Assembly: GCF_018383905.1 (NCBI RefSeq)
Contig: NZ_JAGYWA010000002.1
Span: forward strand, 617,369-681,368
Direction of reading: 5' to 3'
Length of the DNA stretch: 64,000 nucleotides
From: Flavobacterium branchiicola
GTDB taxonomy: Bacteria; Bacteroidota; Bacteroidia; Flavobacteriales; Flavobacteriaceae
Shown: positions 43,360 to 52,518 of the stretch, piece by piece
How positions within the stretch are numbered: position 1 is the first letter of the stretch
Layout of the letters: every line of letters begins with the position of its first letter
Notes under the pieces: generated by a model
What the model was told of the DNA's origin: nothing
The model's database searches: none
The model's input: the letters and a program-made list of their open reading frames with translations, nothing else
Position numbers and translations under genes: made by a program

Positions 43360-44487
43360 TCAGGAAAGAACTTCAAAATTAGTCCGACGACTTTTCCAGT
43401 AAGGATGATTTTGGAAACGTATTTCATTTAAATAAAAATATCGGAGTGCTTTTTTGTTTTCATTAAATACCTGATTTATGATGAGTTTATAATCGGCAAG
43501 ATTTTTATTCTCTAAACTACCATCGTTAAGACAATTTATAATAGTTTCAGCCCCTTTAATTCCGCTGTAAAGCGCAAAGAAAATTCCCTGAGAGGCGAGA
43601 GGGTCAAAAGAAAGTGCCGCATCACCAACACAGAGCAAACGATTTTCTGTAATAGATTCAGATATAGATAATCCAGCTTCAACTGCAATGTTTTTTACAC
43701 TTGATTCACTGGTAATTTTATAAGGTAATATTTGGGATTCATTAAATTCCTGAAAAAACAAATGTGGATTTTTATGCATTTGACTAATCGTGTCAGGCAA
43801 ACTTTGAAATCCAATGACTCTTTTTTGATTTGGTAAAAGAGCTGTGTACCACCATCCATTAGCAGTCGATTTTATTCTTGTAGCAGAATCAGTATCGTCT
43901 GGTGGAGCTTTGACCCAATTTATAGCAGCCATCTGATTATCAATGCGATTTTTTTTGATGCCTAATTTACGTCCTATAGCTACTTTACGTCCAGTTGCAT
44001 CTATAATCCATTTTGCGGTAATATTTTTATAAGTATCATTTTTAAACTGAATGAGAAATTTTTGGGAAGCTTCTTCATCAGATAAAATGCTTATTTGATC
44101 TATTAAAGCGGTAAACATTGGAACATCTAAAGAGGTTGCTTTTGTTTTAATCGCTTCGTCAAAAAGGATCCTGTTTATGTGGTATCCGCCACCTTCGGGA
44201 TTTTTTAAACCGGACTGATACACCCATTCTTCACTTCCCCAAGCAGAAGCATTTGAGTGACAGGGGTTATACTGATTTTTATGTAATAAATCATCAATTC
44301 CATTAATGCCAAGACGGTTTAAGAGCCGGATTGTTGCACCAGGAATCGACTCGCCAACTTTGTAGTCAGTTGTAAGTTCCTTATCGGCCAGACAAACCTT
44401 TATTCCTGCGAGTTTTAGGGCAATTGCGGCGGCGCATCCCGCTGGGCCTGCGCCTGCAACAATTACATCAAATTCTGTATCGTTCAA
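43360..44487 (-). CDS. LodB-like FAD-dependent flavoprotein
   Basis: A 375-residue flavoprotein of LodB size. FAD motif VIVAGAGPAGCAAAIAL, GESIPGATIRLLNRLGI (the GES motif of tryptophan halogenase-like enzymes), and VGDAALSFDPLASQGIFFAL. LodB is required to build the tryptophylquinone of LodA, and the gene follows the LodA-fusion gene by 2 bp. It is distinct from the longer flavoprotein of the opposite operon, so each LodA homologue has its own candidate maturase. Confidence 0.87.
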   Translation of the reverse strand: MNDTEFDVIVAGAGPAGCAAAIALKLAGIKVCLADKELTTDYKVGESIPGATIRLLNRLGINGIDDLLHKNQYNPCHSNASAWGSEEWVYQSGLKNPEGGGYHINRILFDEAIKTKATSLDVPMFTALIDQISILSDEEASQKFLIQFKNDTYKNITAKWIIDATGRKVAIGRKLGIKKNRIDNQMAAINWVKAPPDDTDSATRIKSTANGWWYTALLPNQKRVIGFQSLPDTISQMHKNPHLFFQEFNESQILPYKITSESSVKNIAVEAGLSISESITENRLLCVGDAALSFDPLASQGIFFALYSGIKGAETIINCLNDGSLENKNLADYKLIINQVFNENKKALRYFYLNEIRFQNHPYWKSRRTNFEVLS

Positions 44488-44489
44488 AA

Positions 44490-47400
44490 TTAATTACCTC
44501 TGCGTTTAATAGTTAAAAATTCATTTCTTTGTTCTTCACTATCCCATCCGGCTTCTGCCATTCTTTGATCTTTTAGTCCAAGTTCATTAAATGCTTTATT
44601 ATAAATCAGACTATCTGATTTAAGATTTTTGCTTTCAGCCTTAGTCAGATTTTCTACATAAATATTTTCAGGCAGCCAGTCCATATCTTCGGGGCGCGGT
44701 TTTGCTTCTACGATTCCCATTTGACTAAAGTGAGATACCATGAACATCATTACTTCCGGAGCGGGGCTTTTTGGAAACATTCTTGTCCAGTTTGGTCTGT
44801 TTTGAAAAGCCGCTATTCTAATATCCATTGGTTTAGATGTATCACAAAGAGTATGGTAGTCAACATCTGTTAATATTTGGTTTGGTACGCGTGCCGGCCA
44901 GAATGTTGGAAGATAAGGATCATATTCTAAATCATATCCAGAACGACAAAACGCTGTATCTCCTTGCCAGGGTAATGCCATCCATCTTGTAAGGCCTCCG
45001 GCAGACTGCCCATATAAAGGGCCATTTACTGCCATGACACCATTATTATCAAGTGTTGCACCATATACAGGTTCTGTTAATCCTTCTTCACATTTACGGA
45101 TTCTGTAAGGTGCCCTAAACATAGAAGCATTACGCATTGGCCACGTCAATTCAGCGCCGGGATGAAATGCATCTGCAAGACAAAAGTGCATGGCTGACCT
45201 GTCAAGTGTTTCAGGTTGTTTTTGAAGATCAACTTCTTCAATTTTTTGTGGATTTGTTGTGTCAGGTTGATAATCATTTATAAAAAGTCCCTGAACCCAG
45301 TTAGTAAGCACATAGGTGTAAAACGGTGGTAATTGTAAATAAGTAGATGCTGCAGGAGGCAAATTTGGATCTGGATTTGTATACCCAAAAGCATCACCAT
45401 AAATAGAAGGCCATGCGGCAATTTCTGCTGTTTTTGTATTGGTTGGCCTGAAACTATTGTATATACCACGTCTAAGCTCTTTATAAGGATCCGGATACAG
45501 TGCATTATCAGATGGAACTTGAGATAATTTACGCATTAGTTCAGGATCATTAAAATTCATTGGTGCACCAGCCCCAAACATCGAAAGAAATCCTTTATTT
45601 ACCCATTGAAGTTCGCTAAGTCGTTGCAGTATTGGGCGAACATGCTCATTAAAAGAAATTTTTTGCGGTACATTTAGCATACCAGATTGCATATAAACAT
45701 TCTGCAAAAGATCATCCATGGTTCTCCAGCCCACAAGATCTGGTGCAAAATTTGGTGGTGCCGATGCTACCCAGGCAGAATCTGCATCAAAGTCTATACC
45801 TCCAATAGTTACTTTTGCGCAAACAGGCCCATCAGCAATATCATCATACCATCCATCGGCATTGTTAAAACTATTGGGGTCTTCGGGTCTGTATACTGGT
45901 TTATTTGCGGGACTTGCAGAAACTCCAAAACCGGGCAACACCAACAATCTGCCAAGGTCATCTGTTCGTAATTCTCCGAGTGTAACGGGAGTACCTTCAA
46001 AATTACCCGTCATCACATAACTGGAGTCTTTCATGCTTAAGCCTGTTATAATTGTTTTGCCAGAATCAATGCATAATGCACTTCTTCCGCTTCCTGTTAC
46101 ATTTGGATTTCGCAACGGAACAGAGAGGCTTACAGTAGCGGGAATATCTAAAGCAGCATTAAACTGGTACCATGCGGCTTTTTTATTAGCCAAATGTACC
46201 GACCATTGAATGCTGGAGTTTTTAGAATGCTCCACTTCGGTGACTACATTACCATATTGGTCATAAGCATATATTCTAAAACGGGCTGCCTGACGTTTTA
46301 TAGCGCCTCCGGAATCTCTTGTAGAACCAAATTGAGTGGGCTCGGGGTTGAAAACCTCAGGGCCAATATAATACTCAGCAGGACTATCGCCTACACGGGC
46401 AATACCAATTCCGGGATGTATCTTTACATGGGTTATTCTTTTTATCTGATCCTCCGTTAGTGCTTTAGGCTCTTGTTTGGGATCATGATGAGGAAAAGGA
46501 CAAACCGGATTTTTAATAATAGGTTCACCCGGTTTTGTCGGTTCGGTCAATGGCTGATTATTTTCTTTTCTGCGATAATCGGCACTTGTCTGATAAACAC
46601 TTACTCTCGCCTGAGCTATACTGCCTACTGGCTGATTTGCTTCTGGAACCCTGCCAATATTAAAAGACAACCAGTCACCATATATTTTCTGTTCTTCATT
46701 GGTAATATCCTGTTGCGGAAGTTCAATAGTTGCGATCTTAACAGGTATGGCAATTTTTTCATCCCATGTTACTGTAGCTCTGTCTAATGGAAAATGTTCT
46801 TCTATATATGCTTTATCAAATTGTGACGTATCCGGACGTTTCTGAATATAAATATCCAGTGTTACAGGCCCTAAAGCTATACGTCCTTCAAGATCCTTAG
46901 CCATAAAATCAGGGTCATTGATATCTGGATCACCTGCAAAAGTAGAGGTTCCGGGACGAAGTATATATTTACAATGATTATTTGGCCCCAGCATAAATGG
47001 TACCACACTCCATAATTCTGTTTCGAGTACAGATCGGATTGGTTTTGCCATTTTATCAAGAAGCTCATTGGTTTGCGGGGCATTTTTCTGTACCCAGTCA
47101 TCTCCCCATCCTTCCAGACTTGCTTTTGTAAAATTGCACATATCGCTGGCATTATCAACAAAAAAGAATGGTACATTCTGTAATAATAAATCAGCTGTTT
47201 CTGCTCCGTCATCGCTCACCACTTTTTCACCCGGAATACCAAATATTTTAATACCGATACCAATGGTACTCATCCAGTCTGGTCTGCCATCTGATAAATC
47301 TGAAGAATATCGTACATAGGCAGGAAAATTACCGGATTTTTTAAACATACCATGTCTAAATTCTTTTGGTAGATTTTCATGAATAACGAAGTTTCCCTTC

Positions 47401-47567
47401 ATAATGCCATGAGTTCTTAAAAATACAGGTCTGCGAACGGGGCATTGTCCTTGTTTTACTCTTTTTGCCTGCACTAACTCACAAAACATGTAACGAAGTC
47501 CTTCAATTGGATCTTCGCAGCCACAGGATAAATGATCGTTACTTTTGTTGTTTATAATACTTTTCAT
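44490..47567 (-). CDS. Catalase-like / LodA-like fusion protein (1025 aa)
   Basis: Residues 1-335 form a catalase-related heme domain: LRTHGIMKGNFVIH (His53, distal), FPAYVRYSSDLSDGRPDW, and RVSVY (321-325, the RxxxY proximal Tyr form). A linker (CPFPHHDPK) leads to a LodA domain from about 379: ITHVKIHPGIGIARVGDSP, GELRTDDLGRLLVLPGFG, NNADGWYDDIADGPV, SAPPNFAPDLVGW, DAFHPGAELTWPMR, MALPWQGDTAF (Trp867), and FWPARVPNQIL. LodA makes H2O2, which a covalently attached catalase-like domain could use or remove. Cys796 and Cys873 lie near Trp867; position 805, right after HPG, is Ala. First gene of the minus operon. Confidence 0.83.
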   Translation of the reverse strand: MKSIINNKSNDHLSCGCEDPIEGLRYMFCELVQAKRVKQGQCPVRRPVFLRTHGIMKGNFVIHENLPKEFRHGMFKKSGNFPAYVRYSSDLSDGRPDWMSTIGIGIKIFGIPGEKVVSDDGAETADLLLQNVPFFFVDNASDMCNFTKASLEGWGDDWVQKNAPQTNELLDKMAKPIRSVLETELWSVVPFMLGPNNHCKYILRPGTSTFAGDPDINDPDFMAKDLEGRIALGPVTLDIYIQKRPDTSQFDKAYIEEHFPLDRATVTWDEKIAIPVKIATIELPQQDITNEEQKIYGDWLSFNIGRVPEANQPVGSIAQARVSVYQTSADYRRKENNQPLTEPTKPGEPIIKNPVCPFPHHDPKQEPKALTEDQIKRITHVKIHPGIGIARVGDSPAEYYIGPEVFNPEPTQFGSTRDSGGAIKRQAARFRIYAYDQYGNVVTEVEHSKNSSIQWSVHLANKKAAWYQFNAALDIPATVSLSVPLRNPNVTGSGRSALCIDSGKTIITGLSMKDSSYVMTGNFEGTPVTLGELRTDDLGRLLVLPGFGVSASPANKPVYRPEDPNSFNNADGWYDDIADGPVCAKVTIGGIDFDADSAWVASAPPNFAPDLVGWRTMDDLLQNVYMQSGMLNVPQKISFNEHVRPILQRLSELQWVNKGFLSMFGAGAPMNFNDPELMRKLSQVPSDNALYPDPYKELRRGIYNSFRPTNTKTAEIAAWPSIYGDAFGYTNPDPNLPPAASTYLQLPPFYTYVLTNWVQGLFINDYQPDTTNPQKIEEVDLQKQPETLDRSAMHFCLADAFHPGAELTWPMRNASMFRAPYRIRKCEEGLTEPVYGATLDNNGVMAVNGPLYGQSAGGLTRWMALPWQGDTAFCRSGYDLEYDPYLPTFWPARVPNQILTDVDYHTLCDTSKPMDIRIAAFQNRPNWTRMFPKSPAPEVMMFMVSHFSQMGIVEAKPRPEDMDWLPENIYVENLTKAESKNLKSDSLIYNKAFNELGLKDQRMAEAGWDSEEQRNEFLTIKRRGN

Positions 47568-47773
47568 AATAGTAGGAAATTAATTGTTTTTGTTATCAAA
47601 CATACAACTTATTGCAAACCATTATGTAAGTAAAAACACCTGTTTTTTATTTGTATTCTTAATTAAAAAGAAAAATTTATAAAAGCCAACTAGTTGATTA
47701 TTCGATTGTTTAGTGGTTTTTATATTCAGTATTGCTCTTACTAAATTAAAGAATTATAACGTTCGGTAATGAA

Positions 47774-48505
47774 TTAAAGTTTTTTTCTGTGTTTAGAGTA
47801 ATTTTCAGTGGCAGATGTTTCTAGTTGCTTAATTACAGCTTCTATGAAAGCAAAAAACGTTGTTCTTGTTTTTTCGTGGGGTAACAATTTCGGGTTTTGC
47901 AGATAATTACTTAAGGTAATGATGTAATCATATGTTTCTAAAAAATCAGTGCGACCTTCTTCTAAAAGGAAAGCTGCTTTGCTATTTTTTGAAATGATGT
48001 TTTCGTATAGTTCTTTAAAAGACTTGAATTGTCCGGTAGTCGAAAAAATAATGACCAGATTATTAGTACCTATTAAATCATTTATAGAGGCCTCGTGAGC
48101 CACAGACCATATCGGAATATCTAGTAAGTTTCTTAGCTTATATTCAAAATACTGTCCGGCTATAAATGAAGGCCCATAACCAAATAAAATAATTTTATCA
48201 AACTTCCTGAGATATTCAGCAAACTGAAAGGCGATTTCCGGTTTAAAATCAGCTAAAAATTTTGTCAAACGCTCATTTTCATCAAGAAGTACGGTAGAAG
48301 CTTTTCCGCTAATAAACCCTAAATATTCTTTGTAAGTACTAAATCCCAGTTTTTGTACAAATTTTGAAATTTTAGAAGGAGAGCAATTGCATATGGTAGC
48401 AGCTTCAGTAATAGATAATGAGTGGTTTAGTTTTATTTCTTTAAGTAATATAGAGTAAATATTTTTTTCCAGAGCGTTAAGCAGATCCTTGTTTACGATA
48501 TACAT
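47774..48505 (-). CDS. RpiR/MurR-type regulator (HTH + SIS domain)
   Basis: A 243-residue regulator with an N-terminal RpiR helix-turn-helix (SITEAATICNCSPSKISKFV, about 30-50) and a SIS sugar-phosphate-binding domain (about 95-225: ILFGYGPSFIAGQYFEYKL, VIIFSTTGQFKSF). RpiR proteins sense phosphosugars. It is transcribed away from the ygcU-like operon over a 406-bp gap, so it probably controls that operon, with the FGGY-kinase product as a candidate effector. Confidence 0.87.
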   Translation of the reverse strand: MYIVNKDLLNALEKNIYSILLKEIKLNHSLSITEAATICNCSPSKISKFVQKLGFSTYKEYLGFISGKASTVLLDENERLTKFLADFKPEIAFQFAEYLRKFDKIILFGYGPSFIAGQYFEYKLRNLLDIPIWSVAHEASINDLIGTNNLVIIFSTTGQFKSFKELYENIISKNSKAAFLLEEGRTDFLETYDYIITLSNYLQNPKLLPHEKTRTTFFAFIEAVIKQLETSATENYSKHRKKL

Positions 48506-48911
48506 TTTGGTGTTGATTTTTAGTAAAAGTATTACATTTCATTTAGACTAGGGAATACGAACTTCCTTTTTATAGGTTTTTTTAAGATATCAGTACACAG
48601 AAAAGCCCATTTTATACTAGAAATCGGGATTTTATTTTCCATCTTAAATTAGAATGAATTGATATTGTATTGTTTTATTTTCTCCTTGCTTCAATCGTTT
48701 TACTCCCGCTTCTACTATTTTTTAGCGAGTTTTTAAATTTTATTTCCTGATTTTTTTCTTTCACAGAACGCTTGTTTTCCATTATTTTTAAAATTTTTAT
48801 TTTTTTTGGAAAATTAACATTTAAATTGAAATACTTTTCCTACGTTTGTTATGTCGCGATCAATATGTTAGAAGATATTTGTGAGAAAAAAAATAATACG
48901 AATAAAATAAA
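48506..48911. promoter_or_regulatory. Divergent regulatory region rpiR-like / ygcU-like operon
   Basis: About 400 bp, very AT-rich. A -7 element TACGTTTG (48841-48848) matches TAnnTTTG and lies 63 bp before the ATG at 48912. A TTTG at 48805-48808 is too far (32 bp) for a standard spacer, so the -33 contact is unclear and activator dependence is possible. No convincing palindromic RpiR operator was found. Confidence 0.4.
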
Positions 48912-50423
48912 ATGAAGACGGATTTTAATAAAGAAAATTTAAGTAGCATGAAAGAAAATCAAACGATTTTAAAAGACCTGGAAAAAATGTTAAAACAAGA
49001 TCAGATTAATACTAATTCTGATGATTTGTATGAAGCGTCTGCAGACCGATATAAAAAATATGCTAAAGCAAAAAAGGTTTTAGATGTTCCGGCTCCGGTA
49101 GCCATTGTTTACCCACAAACTGCTGAAGAAGTTTCTGAAATTTTGAGATATTGTAATGCTTATGGAATCAATGTTATTCCCAGAAGCGGCAGAACAGCTA
49201 CTGAAGGTGGCTTAGAAAACTGGAAAGAACAGACCTTAGTTGTTGATGGAAAAAACCTGAAAAAAATCATAAAAATAGATCCTTATAATCTACAGGTAAC
49301 AGCGCAATCTGGTGTTGTATTACAGGAATTGGAAGATGAAGTTAGAAAGCATGGTTTAACAATGGGACATTCTCCGCAATCTAAGCCCGTTGCTCAAATG
49401 GGTGGGTTGGTATCCACACGCAGTATCGGACAATTTTCAACTTTATACGGAGGTATAGAAGATATGGTTGTAGGATTAGAATGTGTTTTTCCTGACGGAC
49501 ATATTTCCCGTATAAAAAATGTTTCGAGAAGAGCCGGAGGTCCAGATATCAGACATATTGTTATAGGCAACGAAGGAGCTTTATGTTACATCACCGAGGT
49601 TACAGTTAAACTGTTTCGATATTTTCCTCAAAATAATCAATTTTTCGGGTATTTACTAAAAGATGTTGATACAGGAATTAAGGTTTTAAGAGAAGTAATG
49701 GCAAATGGTTATCGTCCTTCTGTAGCGAGAGTATATTCTGAAGAAGATGCAGCGCAGCACTTTAGTCAATTTCATAAAGGGCAGTGTATTTTAATTTTCA
49801 TGGCAGAAGGAAACGAAAATATGGTAGCCGCGAATGCTTCCGGAATTGAAGAAGCTGTAGAAAAGTTTAAAGAGGGTATTACAGAAAAAGTCGATCCTTC
49901 ATTAATTGCAGGCTGGTTCAATCATCTTAACTGGACTCAGGAAAGAATTGAAGAAGAAATCAAAGACATGGTTAATCATAATTCTCATGATGGGTTTACC
50001 ACAGAAATATCGGCAGATTGGGAAAATGTTACTAAAATCTATTACAATGTAATCGAAAGAATTAGAAAAGAGTTTCCGAGAGCAAAAGATATTACCATGT
50101 TAGGCGGACATTCTTCTCACAGTTATATCAACGGAACCAATATGTATTTTGTCTACAATTACAATATCAATTGTGAACCACAAGATGAAATGCGTCTTTA
50201 TCACCACCCGATACAAACAATTATTGTTGAAGAAACCTTGAAACTTGGAGGTTCTATGTGCCATCATCATGGTATTGGTAAATACAGAAATGAATGGACA
50301 AAAGATGAGCATGGAAGTGCTTACTACATGCTTGAGAAGTTAAAAGCAGTTTTCGATCCGAACGGAATCATGAATTTCGGAACTATTTTTCCTCAGTCAG
50401 AAGGTGAAAAGTATCAAAAATAA
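48912..50423 (+). CDS. FAD-linked oxidase (YgcU-like; GlcD/alkyl-DHAP synthase type)
   Basis: A 503-residue FAD_binding_4 oxidoreductase. VPAPVAIVYPQTAEEVSEIL and VIPRSGRTATEGG form the FAD pocket; HSPQSKPVAQMGGLVSTRSIGQ the PP-binding part; the C-terminal cap has AGWFNHLNWTQERIEEE and MCHHHGIGKYRNEW (His triad as in glycolate/D-lactate oxidases and alkyl-DHAP synthase). It is the first gene of an operon matching E. coli ygcU/ygcS/ygcW/ygcE and would oxidise a hydroxy acid or sugar alcohol. Confidence 0.85.
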   Translation: MKTDFNKENLSSMKENQTILKDLEKMLKQDQINTNSDDLYEASADRYKKYAKAKKVLDVPAPVAIVYPQTAEEVSEILRYCNAYGINVIPRSGRTATEGGLENWKEQTLVVDGKNLKKIIKIDPYNLQVTAQSGVVLQELEDEVRKHGLTMGHSPQSKPVAQMGGLVSTRSIGQFSTLYGGIEDMVVGLECVFPDGHISRIKNVSRRAGGPDIRHIVIGNEGALCYITEVTVKLFRYFPQNNQFFGYLLKDVDTGIKVLREVMANGYRPSVARVYSEEDAAQHFSQFHKGQCILIFMAEGNENMVAANASGIEEAVEKFKEGITEKVDPSLIAGWFNHLNWTQERIEEEIKDMVNHNSHDGFTTEISADWENVTKIYYNVIERIRKEFPRAKDITMLGGHSSHSYINGTNMYFVYNYNINCEPQDEMRLYHHPIQTIIVEETLKLGGSMCHHHGIGKYRNEWTKDEHGSAYYMLEKLKAVFDPNGIMNFGTIFPQSEGEKYQK

Positions 50424-50447
50424 TAGCCACTAAAAAAAACTAACCTC

Positions 50448-51710
50448 ATGAAAAGATATATTCAGTTTATTCTGATAGTGCTTGCTGCGGGAGCAATTTA
50501 CCCTCTTATTTATCTAAGGACAAATTACCAGGAGACTATTTTATCCGTTTTTAATATTGGTCTGGACGATCTTAATATTATTTATACGGTACTAGGCTTT
50601 GTATTTATATTGGGATATTTTCCCAGCGGGATATTAAGTGACAAGTTTTCAGCCAAATATTTACTTGTTTTCTCTCTGTTTGGGACAGCAATCGGTGGGT
50701 TTTGGTTTGCTCAGATACCCAGTTACACTTCAGTTATAGGTATTTTTTGTTTATGGGGAGTGTTTTCGGTATTTACATTTTGGGGTGCTCATATGAAGTT
50801 GGTAAAGTTGTTATCTACACCAGCAGAAGAGGGGCGATTTTTCGGATTTCTTGATGGAGGGCGAGGTGTTGTAGAAGCAATATTGGCAAGTGCAGCGTTG
50901 TTTATGTTTTCTCATGTTTTAGAAAAAGGTGAAACTCTGGCAGATAAGACTGTGGCACTTCAGAATGTAATTTATATGTATGCCTCAGTTTTACTGGTGG
51001 CCGGAATTTTAATCGCTTTGTTTGTTGAGAATGATACCGCTAAATCAAAGAAAGATGTAGTAACAATGATCAAAAACGAAGCGGATAACAAAAAAGGATT
51101 TGATTTTAAAGATGTCAGTCTGGTTGTCAAAAACAAATTTGTTTATCTGATGGGCGCCATTATTTTTTGCTCTTATGCCGTAACCTGGGTAGTGTATTAT
51201 TACGGAGGTTTTATGGAAAAAAATCTTAAAATCAACCCCGTTACAGTAAGTACGATTATGGTAATTGTGTTATGGATGAGGCCTGTAGGCGGAATTTTGG
51301 GAGGATTTCTAGCAGATAAATTAGGAAAGAGCCTGACGTTGGTTTTTGCTTTAAGCGGAGCTGTCATTACATTATTTACGGTCGCCTTTCTTCCTGTAAC
51401 TGCCAATTTTAATATCTATTACATTTTAATCATATTAGGAGGAACCTTCGTTTACGCCATTCGTGGCACCTATTGGTCATTGTTGGGAGATAGCAGAATA
51501 GATGATAAAATAATGGGTACGGCGGTAGGTTTTATTTCTCTCCTGGGATACTTACCAGACATCTTTATTCCTTATTTCAGTACGTTGATTTTTAACAAAT
51601 TTGGTCCAGAAGGAGGATATAACGCCTATTTTATTATAAGTGCAATTTTAGGAATAGCAGCAATTTGCTTCGTCACAATTTTTAAACAACAGACTCAAAA
51701 AAATAAATAA
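50448..51710 (+). CDS. Major facilitator superfamily transporter (YgcS-like position)
   Basis: A 420-residue transporter with 12 predicted helices. The loop 2-3 motif is GILSDKFSAKYLLVFS and the loop 8-9 motif GGFLADKLGKSLTL, both of MFS type. It lies 24 bp after the FAD oxidase and 21 bp before the SDR gene, so it is likely the importer for the operon's substrate. Confidence 0.88.
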   Translation: MKRYIQFILIVLAAGAIYPLIYLRTNYQETILSVFNIGLDDLNIIYTVLGFVFILGYFPSGILSDKFSAKYLLVFSLFGTAIGGFWFAQIPSYTSVIGIFCLWGVFSVFTFWGAHMKLVKLLSTPAEEGRFFGFLDGGRGVVEAILASAALFMFSHVLEKGETLADKTVALQNVIYMYASVLLVAGILIALFVENDTAKSKKDVVTMIKNEADNKKGFDFKDVSLVVKNKFVYLMGAIIFCSYAVTWVVYYYGGFMEKNLKINPVTVSTIMVIVLWMRPVGGILGGFLADKLGKSLTLVFALSGAVITLFTVAFLPVTANFNIYYILIILGGTFVYAIRGTYWSLLGDSRIDDKIMGTAVGFISLLGYLPDIFIPYFSTLIFNKFGPEGGYNAYFIISAILGIAAICFVTIFKQQTQKNK

Positions 51711-51731
51711 AAACAATAAAAAATATATAAA

Positions 51732-52508
51732 ATGGAGATTAAAGATTTTAACATGGGCTATTTTTCTCTTAAAGGGAAAAACGCAATTATAACAGGAGGT
51801 AATACAGGACTAGGACAGGCTTTTTCTTTAGCTTTAGCAAAAGCTGGTGCCAATATTTTTATGCCAAGTATTATGCCGGACGATGCTGAATTCAATAAAT
51901 TAATTGAAAGCGAAGGTTCAAAAGCGGTATATATGTCTGCAGATATTACCAAAGAAGGAATGCCAAAAAGAATTGTAGAAGAGTGTGTAGAAAAATTAGG
52001 ATCAGTAGACATTCTGGTTAACTGCGCAGGAATCTGTTTAATTGCCGATGTATTGAACTTTGGAAGAAAAGAATGGGATCCAATGGTAAGCATCAATTTA
52101 ACAGCGGCTTTTGAAATGTCGGCTGAAGTTACTAAGTTTTTCATTCCACAAAAAAGCGGTAAAATCATCAACATTTGTTCGCTGTTTTCTTTTATGGGCG
52201 GACAATGGTCTCCGGCATATGCTGCGACTAAACACGGAATTGCAGGTTTAACAAAAGCGTATTGCGATGAATTAGCACAATTTAACGTGCAGGATAACGG
52301 AATCGCTCCTGGTTATTTTAAAACAAAAGTGGCTCAGGCATCTATAGAAAATCCTGAACGTAATAAATGGATTGTTGATCATACTCCGGAAGGACGTTGG
52401 GGAGATGTTCATGATTTAATGGGAACAACAGTATTTTTAGCAAGCCAGGCCTCTCAGTTCGTAAACGGACATATATTGGCTGTTGATGGCGGATTTTTAA
52501 CGAGATAA
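51732..52508 (+). CDS. Short-chain dehydrogenase (YgcW / deoxygluconate-dehydrogenase type)
   Basis: A 258-residue Rossmann enzyme. NAD(P) motif GGNTGLGQAFSLALAKAG, NNAG-type VNCAGI, catalytic YAATKHG (Tyr and Lys) and Ser in ICSLFSFMGG. The sequence resembles 2-deoxy-D-gluconate 3-dehydrogenase and YgcW of E. coli. It converts between a hydroxy and a keto group in a sugar-acid or polyol path. 10 bp before the kinase gene. Confidence 0.88.
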   Translation: MEIKDFNMGYFSLKGKNAIITGGNTGLGQAFSLALAKAGANIFMPSIMPDDAEFNKLIESEGSKAVYMSADITKEGMPKRIVEECVEKLGSVDILVNCAGICLIADVLNFGRKEWDPMVSINLTAAFEMSAEVTKFFIPQKSGKIINICSLFSFMGGQWSPAYAATKHGIAGLTKAYCDELAQFNVQDNGIAPGYFKTKVAQASIENPERNKWIVDHTPEGRWGDVHDLMGTTVFLASQASQFVNGHILAVDGGFLTR

Positions 52509-52518
52509 AACAATTGTT

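Noticed and set aside
45687..46020. Two 94-100-codon ORFs on plus
   Set aside because: Antisense to the LodA domain, which is a clear protein family; no start context or conserved motif.
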